Source: an uncultured Flavobacteriaceae bacterium
GTDB taxonomy: Bacteria > Bacteroidota > Bacteroidia > Flavobacteriales > Flavobacteriaceae
Direction: 5' to 3'
Assembly (NCBI GenBank): GCA_938018045.1
Contig: CALIIP010000207.1
Location: forward strand, 1 to 16,218
DNA: 16,218 bases
This document shows, piece by piece, positions 7,227-14,644 of this stretch. Position numbers and translations under genes: made by a program. A model generated the notes under the pieces. It was not told where the DNA came from. It did not search any database and worked only from the letters and a program-made list of their open reading frames with translations. The stretch's first letter is position 1. Each line of letters opens with the position of its first letter.

Positions 7227-9263
7227 TTACTCGAAATTTGATAAACCTTCTTTGAGCCAATTATAATATTCATCAACATTTGGTGTATAGCCAACAGGAT
7301 CATTTAAATTTTCCTCATTATGATCCATCAAAACATAATAAGGTTGTGCGTTTGTACCATACTTTATAGTTTCTAATTCACTCCATTTCTGACCGATAAA
7401 TCGTAGTTTTTTTCCTGGATTTAATTTCGATTCTACAACTTCATCTTCAGGCAATGGTCTTTTATCATCAACATATAAAGAGATTAAAACGATATCATTT
7501 TTAATGATTTTTAAAACCTTGTCTTTTACCCAAACATTTTGCTCCATTTTACGGCAGTTCACACATGCTTTTCCAGTAAAATCAATCATTACAGGTTTCC
7601 CAACCTTTTTTGCATATGCCAATCCAATATCGTAATCGTTAAATGCTAAGATATCGTGAGGAGCCATCAAATGTCCACCTTCGGGAAGTTCTGCTTGACT
7701 TGATGATCCGCCGCCAAGTTTAGAAAAACCAACTCCATAAGGAGTTTCGCTATAATGTTGAGGAGGAGGAAAGGCACTAATTAAATTTAGTGGTGCTCCC
7801 CAAAGTCCTGGAATCATATATATAGTAAATGACATTACAATTAAGCCTAAACTTAATCTTCCAACAGAAATATGTGTTATTGGAGAATCATGTGGTAAGC
7901 GTATTTTCCCGAAAAGATAGAATGCCAATGCTCCAAATATTGCAATCCAAATTGCAATAAATACTTCACGTTCTAAGAAATGTAAATCTAAAACTAAATC
8001 CGCATTTGAAAGAAACTTGAAAGCCAATGCTAGTTCTAAGAATCCTAAAACAACTTTTACAGTGTTTAGCCATCCTCCAGATTTTGGTAAAGAGTTTAAC
8101 CATCCAGGAAATGCAGCAAACAAAGCAAAAGGTAAGGCGATAGCCAATGAAAATCCTAGCATTCCTATAATTGGTCCAATTTGATTTCCTCCAGCAGCTG
8201 CTTCAACTAATAATGTTCCAACAATTGGCCCTGTACAAGAAAAGGAAACAATTGCTAAAGCTAGCGCCATAAAAAATATTCCAATCATTCCACCTCTATC
8301 TGCTTGCTTGTCAACTTTTGTTCCCCAAGAACTTGGTAAAACAATTTCGAAAGCACCTAAAAATGATACTGCAAATACTATTAGAAGGACAAAGAATATA
8401 AGGTTAAACCAGACGTTGGTAGCAAGTGCATTCAATGCATCAGCGCCGAAAATTGCACTGACCAATAATCCTAGAAGGACATATATAATAATAATTGAAA
8501 GTCCATAAATAATAGCATTTTTAATTCCTGCAGCTTTGCTTTTACTTTGTTTGGTAAAAAAACTAACTGTCATTGGAATCATAGGAAACACACAAGGTGT
8601 CAATAATGCTGCAAATCCGGAGAAAAAAGCAATAAAAAAGATAGTCCAAAGACCTCTTTTAGAAGAAGAAGTATCTTTTTTAGGACTTACTTCGAGAGTT
8701 TCATTTTTTTTTTCTGTGATATTACTATCTTCGATTATTTTTTCGATTTCAGTATCAGTAGCAATTATTCCTGCTTTTCCTTGAAGCGAAAAATTAAGGT
8801 CTTTAAAGCTAGGAGGAGTACATTGACCATCATCACAAGCCATAAATTCAATTTCGCCATTGATATCAATTTTTTCGTTTGTTAATAATCGAATACGCTG
8901 TTTAAATGTGGTAGTATTTTCAAAATATTTGATGTCCATTTCAAAAATTTTGTCAAAAGAAGTGTGCCCTTTGCCTTCCAGCGGTTTACCAATTAACTGA
9001 AAATCATTAGAATTTTTTTCTAAAGTAATTGTTGTTGGAATAGGTCCATCTTCTGGTATGTATTGAGCATATAAATGCCAACCTTCGTCAATTGTTGCAG
9101 TCACCACCAAATAATAATCTGTGTCAGATATTTTTTCAGTTGATGTAGAAAAATCAACAGGATCAAGTATTTGAGCATTTGCAAAAGAAAAAGCAAATAC
9201 AAGTATAAATAAACCAACTATTTTTTTACTCGCAATACTTATTTTGTTTTCTAAATATTTCAT
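7227..9263 (-). CDS. dsbD: Thiol:disulfide interchange protein DsbD (protein-disulfide reductase)
   Basis: This 678-residue inner-membrane protein passes electrons from cytoplasmic thioredoxin to periplasmic thiols. A signal peptide ends near A30. The periplasmic alpha domain (about 31-165) has the pair C143 and C148 in MACDDGQCTPP. The membrane domain (about 205-490) shows eight hydrophobic segments and the two signature cysteines C224 in LLTPCVFPMIP and C343 in SFSCTGP. A C-terminal thioredoxin domain has the CxxC pair C567/C570 in GKACVNCRKMEQNVW. All six redox cysteines of the E. coli enzyme are therefore present, with four residues between the alpha-domain pair instead of five. Its ATG overlaps the tilS stop codon by one base (TAATG), so translation is probably coupled. 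Likely clients are periplasmic disulfide isomerases and cytochrome c maturation. A perfect terminator follows. Confidence 0.95.
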   Translation of the reverse strand: MKYLENKISIASKKIVGLFILVFAFSFANAQILDPVDFSTSTEKISDTDYYLVVTATIDEGWHLYAQYIPEDGPIPTTITLEKNSNDFQLIGKPLEGKGHTSFDKIFEMDIKYFENTTTFKQRIRLLTNEKIDINGEIEFMACDDGQCTPPSFKDLNFSLQGKAGIIATDTEIEKIIEDSNITEKKNETLEVSPKKDTSSSKRGLWTIFFIAFFSGFAALLTPCVFPMIPMTVSFFTKQSKSKAAGIKNAIIYGLSIIIIYVLLGLLVSAIFGADALNALATNVWFNLIFFVLLIVFAVSFLGAFEIVLPSSWGTKVDKQADRGGMIGIFFMALALAIVSFSCTGPIVGTLLVEAAAGGNQIGPIIGMLGFSLAIALPFALFAAFPGWLNSLPKSGGWLNTVKVVLGFLELALAFKFLSNADLVLDLHFLEREVFIAIWIAIFGALAFYLFGKIRLPHDSPITHISVGRLSLGLIVMSFTIYMIPGLWGAPLNLISAFPPPQHYSETPYGVGFSKLGGGSSSQAELPEGGHLMAPHDILAFNDYDIGLAYAKKVGKPVMIDFTGKACVNCRKMEQNVWVKDKVLKIIKNDIVLISLYVDDKRPLPEDEVVESKLNPGKKLRFIGQKWSELETIKYGTNAQPYYVLMDHNEENLNDPVGYTPNVDEYYNWLKEGLSNFE

Positions 9264-10603
9264 TATTCAATTGTTATTTTAAGCGTTTTAGTTGTATTTT
9301 CTGTTATCTTAAATCGGTTGTCTAGGCGTTTTCCAACAATCCAAACAACTTCATTTATTGATGTGCAAAGTAACCAAGTTTTTTCTTTTTCTAGCAGTGA
9401 GATTTTCTCATCTTTAAAAAACTTACTCAGTTTCTTTTTTCCTTGCATTCCTATTGGATAAAAGTAGTCTCCTTTTTTCCACTTTCTTACAATTAACGGA
9501 AAATTTAACAAACTATTATCTATTAACGCAACTTGAGGTTTAGGGTTTAGTGTTTTAGGTGAAGGGTTTTGAATGTTGTATGTTGAATATTGTAAGTTCA
9601 AATTTAAAGAATCATTTTTAAAAAAAGTATCACTTTCATGAATTTCAAATGCTTCCAAACTGCCAACTGCCGACTGCCGACTGCTGACTATTATATGCTC
9701 TCTATTCTTCAACAATCTATGCGTTTTACTCAATACTTGTTTTCCGCTTTGAGCATCTAATAAATCAACAACATCGTTCCATTCGGTAAAATTATACTCT
9801 TTTAAAAGTTCGAATAAATAGGCTTTTGGGTTTGATTTTTTTTTGATTTCACTAATTTTAAATTGCTGATTTTCAGTATTTAATTTAGTTGCTTGTTTTT
9901 TAAAATCAGTAATAGAATCTGTTACTATTTGCTGACTTCCTTGTAAGTTTTCCAGCGTTTTATCAAATGACCGCATCAAACTTGGATTCAATTCTTTCAA
10001 TACAGGAATTACTTGATGACGAATTTTATTTCTAAAATATTTTGTAGAAGCATTGCTTTTGTCTTCTCTCCATTCAATATTGTTTTCAATCGCGAAAGCA
10101 TGAATTTCATCACGCGTAAAATTTAATAGCGGACGAATAATATTTCCGTTTATAGCAGGAATTCCTATCAAACCTTCTAAGCCAGTTCCTCGTGTAAAGT
10201 TGATTAAAAATGTTTCTAAAACATCTTCTTTTTGATGTGCAGTTAGCACATAATCTAAGTTCTTTTCTTCTAAAATTTTTGCAAACCAATTATATCGAAG
10301 TTCACGCGCAGCCATTTGAATCGACAGCTTGTTTTTACTTGCGTATTCATCAGTATTAAAAGAGATTGAGTGTGATTTTACAGCTAATTTTTTTGCTAAT
10401 TCATCCACAAACTTTGCATCTAAATCGCTTTCTTTTTGGCGTAATTGAAAGTTACAATGCGCCAAAGAAACATCAAATTTCAACAGATGTAAAAGATGCG
10501 TCAATACGACACTATCAATTCCACCAGAAATAGCAATGAGTAGTTTTTTATCCTTCAGAAAAGGAAAATGTTTGGTGATATGTTGTTGAAAGCCTTTTAG
10601 CAA
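9263..10603 (-). CDS. tilS: tRNA(Ile)-lysidine synthetase TilS
   Basis: This 446-residue enzyme makes lysidine at C34 of tRNA-Ile(CAU), using lysine and ATP, so that the tRNA reads AUA. The N-type PP-loop SGGIDS is at 26-31. Other TilS landmarks are AHCNFQLRQKESDLD (48-62), TAHQKEDVLETFL (121-133), RGTGLEGLIGI (138-148), RPLL (157-160) and FRNKIRHQVIP (190-200). A TilS C-terminal domain follows (about 370-446, with RKWKKGDYFYPIGMQGKKKL). The start codon is TTG (10601-10603): the codon just before it is TAG, and the next in-frame ATG (residue 97) would remove the PP-loop. Residues about 305-316 and 337-357 are coded by short heptamer repeats, a low-complexity linker before the C-terminal domain. 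Total length is near normal for TilS. It overlaps dsbD by one base. Confidence 0.95.
   Translation of the reverse strand: MLKGFQQHITKHFPFLKDKKLLIAISGGIDSVVLTHLLHLLKFDVSLAHCNFQLRQKESDLDAKFVDELAKKLAVKSHSISFNTDEYASKNKLSIQMAARELRYNWFAKILEEKNLDYVLTAHQKEDVLETFLINFTRGTGLEGLIGIPAINGNIIRPLLNFTRDEIHAFAIENNIEWREDKSNASTKYFRNKIRHQVIPVLKELNPSLMRSFDKTLENLQGSQQIVTDSITDFKKQATKLNTENQQFKISEIKKKSNPKAYLFELLKEYNFTEWNDVVDLLDAQSGKQVLSKTHRLLKNREHIIVSSRQSAVGSLEAFEIHESDTFFKNDSLNLNLQYSTYNIQNPSPKTLNPKPQVALIDNSLLNFPLIVRKWKKGDYFYPIGMQGKKKLSKFFKDEKISLLEKEKTWLLCTSINEVVWIVGKRLDNRFKITENTTKTLKITIE
9532..9594 (-). repeat. Heptamer repeat array inside tilS (xTCAACA / CxCTAAA units)
   Basis: On the coding strand this stretch splits into nine consecutive 7-base units, including TTCAACA, TACAACA, TTCAAAA, CACTAAA and CCCTAAA. 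It codes for a Ser/Asn/Pro/Lys-rich linker (NIQNPSPKTLNPKPQ). Nine heptamers equal 63 bases, so the frame is kept. Such degenerate heptamers are usual between genes in this phylum. Confidence 0.65.
9658..9690 (-). repeat. Heptamer repeat array inside tilS (GGCAGTC units)
   Basis: On the coding strand there are about 4.6 tandem copies of the 7-base unit GGCAGTC with single-base changes (AGCAGTC, GGCAGTC, GGCAGTT, GGCAGTT). It codes for SSRQSAVGSL. It lies 63 bp from a second, differently composed heptamer array in the same gene. Confidence 0.75.
10601..10603 (-). promoter_or_regulatory. TTG start codon of tilS
   Basis: The minus strand reads TAG TTG CTA AAA, so an in-frame stop directly precedes the TTG. 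No ATG or GTG upstream is usable, and the first downstream ATG lies beyond the ATP-binding PP-loop. TTG is therefore the best-supported start. No strong Shine-Dalgarno sequence is seen. Confidence 0.75.
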
Positions 10604-10639
10604 CTATTTTTAATTTTAAACAAAGATAGTCAATAGAAA

Positions 10640-11461
10640 TCAAGCGTTGTTTATCCAACTTATAATATCAGCAATAAAATCTTCTTTACACAAGTCGTTA
10701 TGCAATTCATGGTAGCCTCCTTCGTATAGTTTTATGGTTGCTTTGTCGGTTTTATTAGCAAATTCTTCTGATGCTTTATGGTCAATAATTTTGTCGCCAG
10801 TTCCGTGAAAAATTGCTGTAGGAATTGCTAAGTTTTTAGCATTGTCCAGCGCCCATTTCCCAGTTTCAATAAAAGTGATAGAAAAGTTTGGACTTATTTT
10901 ACTGTGAACCAAAGGGTCATCAATATATTTCTGAACTTCATTTTTGTCACGAGAAATATTTGTTGGATCAAGTTCATTTCCCATCGTAATCGAAGGTGCA
11001 ATTCTTTGTAATAATTTCCCGACAGATAATTTTATTTTTGGTGGTTGAAAAGCCAATTTTAAAAACGGACTTGTTGCTATAACTCCTTTAATTTTTGATG
11101 TTCTGCGTAGCGCATAATTGAGGACAACATTTCCGCCCATACTATGACCGTATAAAAATGTAGGAATGTCTCCAAAGACTTCTTTTGATTTTTCTAACAT
11201 CTTTGAAACACTGTCTAAAACGGCCTCAAAACTGGGATTGTGTCCGCGTTTGCCTTCCGTTTTCCCATGCCCGAAATGGTCAAAAGTAATGACTGAAATG
11301 TCTTGTTCAACCAATTTTGCAACAACAAAATCTTCGTATCTACTTGAGTGTTCTCCCATTCCGTGAACGAGTAAAACGGCTGTTTTAGGTTGTTTAGATT
11401 TCCAGTATTGACCAAAAAATTTGGTGTTATGAAGGTTGAAATTGAATGTTTGATGTGTCAT
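10640..11461 (-). CDS. Monoacylglycerol-lipase-like alpha/beta hydrolase
   Basis: This 273-residue cytoplasmic hydrolase closely resembles monoglyceride lipase/lysophospholipase (Hydrolase_4 family). The oxyanion motif HGMGEHSSRY is at 33-42. DHFGHGKTEGKRGH (61-74) is a family hallmark. The nucleophile S107 lies in GHSMGG (105-110), the acid is D223 in HGTGDKIID, and the base is H251 in GGYHELHND. All three catalytic residues are present, so it should be active on monoacylglycerols, lysolipids or similar esters. No signal peptide is visible. It sits between pabB (26 bp gap) and tilS (36 bp gap) and is probably transcribed with them; no functional link to either is obvious. Confidence 0.92.
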   Translation of the reverse strand: MTHQTFNFNLHNTKFFGQYWKSKQPKTAVLLVHGMGEHSSRYEDFVVAKLVEQDISVITFDHFGHGKTEGKRGHNPSFEAVLDSVSKMLEKSKEVFGDIPTFLYGHSMGGNVVLNYALRRTSKIKGVIATSPFLKLAFQPPKIKLSVGKLLQRIAPSITMGNELDPTNISRDKNEVQKYIDDPLVHSKISPNFSITFIETGKWALDNAKNLAIPTAIFHGTGDKIIDHKASEEFANKTDKATIKLYEGGYHELHNDLCKEDFIADIISWINNA

Positions 11462-11487
11462 TAATGAGATATTAGTTTATAAATATA

Positions 11488-12783
11488 CTACTTTGAATTT
11501 AATAAAACTTCTCGCATTGCTTTTGCTTTGAGTAAGCACTCTTCATATTCTTTTTCAGGAATAGATTTTGCCGTAATAGCGCCACCAACAGAGTAAGAAA
11601 TATATTTTTCGGATCGATTGTATAAAATACTTCGGATGACAACATTAAAGTCAAAATCTCCTCTCGGAGAAAAATAACCAACAGCACCAGAATACAAACT
11701 TCTTTTTGTTTCTTCGAGGTCTTCAATAATCTTCATCGCTGCTATTTTTGGTGCTCCAGTCATACTTCCCATAGGAAATAAAGACTTGATAATATCAACC
11801 GAATTTGTTTCGGTTTTCACTTCAGAAACTACAGTAGAAATCAATTGATGTAATTGTTTAAAAGTATAAACTTTGCAAAGTTCACTAACTTGCACACTAC
11901 CTTTTATTGCTGTTTTAGAAAGGTCATTTCTTACCAAATCAACAATCATAATATTTTCTGCACGTTCTTTTTTGTCGTTTTCAAGTTGTGCGATGAGTTT
12001 TTTATCTTCTGATGGATTTTCACCTCGTTTTATAGTTCCTTTTATAGGTTGCGAAATAACAGTATTTGCTGTACGCTTTAAGAAACGCTCAGGAGAAGCA
12101 GAGAGTAAGAATTTATCATCTAACTTTAAAAAAGTCGCAAACGGAGAAGAAGAAATTGTATTTAATTCTTGATAAACTTTTAATGGATTTATAGTCGAGT
12201 TTTCAGCAAAAAATTCTTGGCAAAAACTTACTTCGTAGATATTTCCGCGATGAATATGTGCTAAAATCTTATTGATTTTACTGAAGTATTCATCTTTGTG
12301 AATCCGTAATTTTATTTTGATTTGGTCTGTGCTGAGATTACTTCGTCGTTCCTCATCGTAATGACGTATTTCCTCTAAATCAGAAGTTATTTCGCCTTTG
12401 TAATTGTCTAAATATTTTATTTCTAAAGTGTTTCCGCTGATAAAAAATAGTTTTTTTGGTTGAAAAAAATATAGGTCAGGAAAATGGAGTCCGTCAAAAT
12501 TATTAGAATGTAATTTTTCTACATCATTTTTCAAATCATATCCTAAATATCCAAAGATAAAATCATTTGTTGTTTGCTGATATTCTTTTAGTTTTTCAAA
12601 AGAATTATTAGTGTCACATTTAATTTCAGAATACACATCAACCGCAATAAGACTATCAAAATTAGAGGTAGTAGCATCATTAGAATCTAACCAAACAACC
12701 TTATCAAACTGTTGTGCCCAAGCCAAAATGTTGGCTTTAAACTTTTTAATATCAGTAAGAGTAATCTTTTTTGAAGTTCTCAT
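11488..12783 (-). CDS. pabB: Aminodeoxychorismate synthase component I (PabB)
   Basis: This 431-residue chorismate-binding enzyme converts chorismate and ammonia to 4-amino-4-deoxychorismate for folate synthesis. PIKGT (246-250) holds K248, the catalytic lysine that marks PabB; anthranilate synthases usually have PIAGT at this place. Other family motifs are ENIMIVDLVRNDL (276-288), FPMGSMTGAPK (336-346), and GGAITAKSIPEKEYEEC (400-416). The catalytic domain spans about 160-430, with an N-terminal chorismate-enzyme domain before it. There is no fused glutaminase (PabA) or lyase (PabC) domain and no such gene in the window, so partners must be elsewhere. Residues about 140-151 (RHYDEERRSNLS) are coded by a dispersed-type repeat. 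The gene starts 17 bp after the lpd terminator and leads the pabB-hydrolase-tilS-dsbD group. Confidence 0.92.
   Translation of the reverse strand: MRTSKKITLTDIKKFKANILAWAQQFDKVVWLDSNDATTSNFDSLIAVDVYSEIKCDTNNSFEKLKEYQQTTNDFIFGYLGYDLKNDVEKLHSNNFDGLHFPDLYFFQPKKLFFISGNTLEIKYLDNYKGEITSDLEEIRHYDEERRSNLSTDQIKIKLRIHKDEYFSKINKILAHIHRGNIYEVSFCQEFFAENSTINPLKVYQELNTISSSPFATFLKLDDKFLLSASPERFLKRTANTVISQPIKGTIKRGENPSEDKKLIAQLENDKKERAENIMIVDLVRNDLSKTAIKGSVQVSELCKVYTFKQLHQLISTVVSEVKTETNSVDIIKSLFPMGSMTGAPKIAAMKIIEDLEETKRSLYSGAVGYFSPRGDFDFNVVIRSILYNRSEKYISYSVGGAITAKSIPEKEYEECLLKAKAMREVLLNSK
12332..12366 (-). repeat. Dispersed-type GTCATTACGA element inside pabB
   Basis: On the coding strand this reads CGTCATTACGATGAGGAACG, then ACGAAGTAATCTCAG. 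It has an inverted pair ATTAC/GTAAT (12358-12362 with 12337-12341). I recognise the pattern GTCATTrCGAGGAACGAAGyAATCT as a dispersed intergenic repeat found in many bacterial genomes, including flavobacteria. Here it lies in frame in the linker between the two PabB regions. Only one copy is in this window. Confidence 0.6.
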
Positions 12784-12790
12784 TCAGAAA

Positions 12791-12798
12791 CAAAAATA
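12791..12798 (-). promoter_or_regulatory. Candidate -7 box for pabB inside the lpd terminator tail
   Basis: The minus strand reads TATTTTTG, a perfect match to the Bacteroidota -7 motif TAnnTTTG, only 7 bases before the pabB ATG. No good -33 TTTG is found at the normal spacing (one lies 12 bp upstream, too close). If used, the transcript would be nearly leaderless. Confidence 0.3.
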
Positions 12799-12828
12799 AA
12801 AAAGTCCCTTCAAAGAGAAAGGACTTTT
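12798..12828 (-). terminator. Rho-independent terminator after lpd
   Basis: On the minus strand AAAAGTCCTTTC, loop TCTTT and GAAGGGACTTTT form a 12-bp stem with one T-G wobble, followed by a T-rich tail (TTTTTTATTTTTG). It lies about 28 bp after the lpd stop codon and immediately before pabB. Confidence 0.88.
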
Positions 12829-12856
12829 AATGTATATTCTACTATTGTTTTTTAAT

Positions 12857-14254
12857 TTAACTATGTATTGCTCTATTTGCAACTGCCAAACACGCTTCTT
12901 TAATAGCCTCTGTGTATGTTGGATGCGCATGAGAACTTCGAGCTACATCTTCTGAAGATGCTCTGAATTCCATTGCAATTACTGCTTCTGCAATCATATC
13001 TGCAGCACGAGCGCCAATCATATGCATTCCAAGAATTTCATCTGTATCTGCATGAGCCAATACTTTTACTTGTCCGTCAATATCCATACTAGCACGTGCA
13101 CGCCCTAAAGCACGCATAGGGAAACTTCCAACTTTATAGTTTACACCTGCTTCTTTTAATTCTTCTTCAGTTTTACCAACAGCCGCAACTTCTGGCCATG
13201 TATAAACAACTCCTGGAATCAAATTATAATCGATATGAGGTTTTTGACCTGCAATAATCTCTGCAACCATTGAACCTTCTTCTTCGGCTTTATGTGCTAA
13301 CATTGCACCTTTTATAACATCTCCAATTGCATAAATATTCGAAATATTAGTTTGTAAATGTTCGTTTGTTTCAACTTGTCCTCTTTCGGTAACTTTTACG
13401 CCTACATTTTCTAAACCTAATTTATCTGTATATGGTCTTCTTCCAACAGAAACCAAGCAATAATCACCTTTAAACTCAACAGGATTTCCTTTTTTATCAT
13501 CAGCAGATACAACAATTTCATTTCCGTTCTTATTTACAGCAGTTACCTTGTGACTTGTAAAAAATTTAATCCCTTGTTTTTTCAGTGATTTTTGTAATTC
13601 TTTAGATAGCATTGCATCCATCGTAGGAATAATCTTAGGCATGTATTCAATTACCGATACTTGTGAACCTAATCTACTATATACTTGTCCTAATTCTAGG
13701 CCAATAACTCCACCACCAATAACAACTAAATGTTTTGGAATCTCTTTTAAAGACAATGCTTCGGTTGAGGTAATGATATGTTTTTTGTCTAATTCTATAA
13801 ACGGCAAACTTCCAGGTTTAGAACCTGTAGCAATGATTGTATGCTTAGATTCAATTGTTTCCGTTTTTCCTTCGGATGCTATATTTATATGTGTTGCGTC
13901 TTTAAAACTCCCAAACCCTTGATATACAGTAATGTTGTTTTTATCCATTAGAAAGTTAATTCCTCCAGATGTTTGTGCAACAACTTCTGCTTTGCGATCA
14001 ATCATTTGTTTAAAATTCACTTTAACACCAGTAGTTTCTATACCATGTTTTTCAAAGTGATTCACTGCATCGTGATAATGATGCGAAGAATCTAATAATG
14101 CTTTTGAAGGGATACAACCTACATTAAGGCATGTTCCTCCTAAAGTGTTGTATTTTTCTATGATAGCAGTTTTTAATCCAAGTTGTGCACAGCGTATTGC
14201 AGCAACATAACCTCCTGGACCAGAACCAATAACAGTAACATCGTATGTACTCAT
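12857..14254 (-). CDS. lpdA: Dihydrolipoyl dehydrogenase (E3)
   Basis: This 465-residue FAD enzyme reoxidises dihydrolipoamide with NAD+ in pyruvate and 2-oxoglutarate dehydrogenase and glycine cleavage complexes. The FAD-binding motif GSGPGG is at 10-15. The redox disulfide is C42/C47 in GGTCLNVGCIPSK. The NAD-binding motif GGGVIGLELG is at 180-189. The second FAD motif AIGDVIKGAMLAHKAEEEG is at 309-327. The C-terminal dimer-interface motif HAHPTYTE supplies H444 and E449, the acid-base pair; this separates it from glutathione and mercuric reductases. There is no lipoyl domain fused at the N-terminus. It is a single-gene unit with its own promoter and terminator, and no E1 or E2 genes are in the window. 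Confidence 0.96.
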   Translation of the reverse strand: MSTYDVTVIGSGPGGYVAAIRCAQLGLKTAIIEKYNTLGGTCLNVGCIPSKALLDSSHHYHDAVNHFEKHGIETTGVKVNFKQMIDRKAEVVAQTSGGINFLMDKNNITVYQGFGSFKDATHINIASEGKTETIESKHTIIATGSKPGSLPFIELDKKHIITSTEALSLKEIPKHLVVIGGGVIGLELGQVYSRLGSQVSVIEYMPKIIPTMDAMLSKELQKSLKKQGIKFFTSHKVTAVNKNGNEIVVSADDKKGNPVEFKGDYCLVSVGRRPYTDKLGLENVGVKVTERGQVETNEHLQTNISNIYAIGDVIKGAMLAHKAEEEGSMVAEIIAGQKPHIDYNLIPGVVYTWPEVAAVGKTEEELKEAGVNYKVGSFPMRALGRARASMDIDGQVKVLAHADTDEILGMHMIGARAADMIAEAVIAMEFRASSEDVARSSHAHPTYTEAIKEACLAVANRAIHS

Positions 14255-14278
14255 ATAATAGTCTTATAAATTGAACTA

Positions 14279-14286
14279 CAAAAATA
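14279..14286 (-). promoter_or_regulatory. Likely -7 promoter element of lpd
   Basis: The minus strand reads TATTTTTG, a perfect TAnnTTTG match, 24 bases before the lpd ATG. Transcription from it would give a leader of about 18 bases. The -33 region is weak: no TTTG is seen 17-23 bp upstream. Confidence 0.5.
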
Positions 14287-14439
14287 CAGTTTTTTGTTAA
14301 AACACTTGATATAATAGTCGTTTTTGAATTAAGTTTTGTGAAAAAGTAAAAATGTATCCATTCATTTAGAATATGTTACCATTTGTTAATTTTTTTAATA
14401 CTTACATATAAATTTATATACCGAAACAATATAATTGTC

Positions 14440-14447
14440 TAAGTTTG
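14440..14447 (+). promoter_or_regulatory. Candidate -7 promoter element of the surface-protein gene
   Basis: TAAGTTTG matches TAnnTTTG exactly. The best -33 candidate is TTTA at 14413-14416, 23 bp upstream. This would start the transcript near 14454 and give a leader of roughly 190 bases before the ATG at 14645. Confidence 0.4.
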
Positions 14448-14496
14448 TATCGAAATTGTAATGTTTCAAAACAATACAAGATTTCACTTTTTATTT

Positions 14497-14622
14497 AAAG
14501 CCCCACGTTCATTTTTGATATTACCCCCACGAACACACACACACACAATAATTATTTTTTGAGATAAATTCTCATACTGACGCTATTGCTTTATCTCCCA
14601 CATATAAGGGGTAGCTTTTTTT
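14497..14622 (+). promoter_or_regulatory. Candidate structured leader (attenuator or riboswitch-like)
   Basis: Three pairings can be drawn. AAAGCCCC (14497-14504) can pair with GGGG-TA-GCTTT (14608-14618; 8 bp with a 2-base bulge). GAGATAAA (14561-14568) pairs perfectly with TTTATCTC (14590-14597). CTCCC (14595-14599) can instead pair with GGGG (14608-14611), directly before GTAGC and seven T's (14616-14622), which resembles an intrinsic terminator. The pairings partly exclude one another. It matches no known RNA family that I recognise, and no folding energy was computed. Confidence 0.3.
14533..14546 (+). repeat. (AC)7 dinucleotide microsatellite
   Basis: Seven perfect AC units lie in the probable 5' leader of the surface-protein gene, just after ACCCCCACGA. 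Such tracts can change length by slippage; whether this one does is unknown. Confidence 0.8.
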
Positions 14623-14644
14623 ATAAAATTAAATTGCGGGTATT

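Larger units (their letters stand above)
14255..14644. other. Divergent intergenic region between lpd and the giant surface protein
   Basis: This 390-bp AT-rich stretch holds no gene I can support. It carries a promoter for lpd at its left end, a candidate promoter for the rightward gene near 14440, a 14-bp palindrome at 14406-14419, an (AC)7 microsatellite at 14533-14546, and a leader with several possible helices from 14497 to 14622. Confidence 0.8.

Noticed and set aside
11488..12783. Calling this gene trpE (anthranilate synthase component I)
   Set aside because: The active-site motif is PIKGT with the PabB lysine rather than PIAGT, and no trp genes are nearby.
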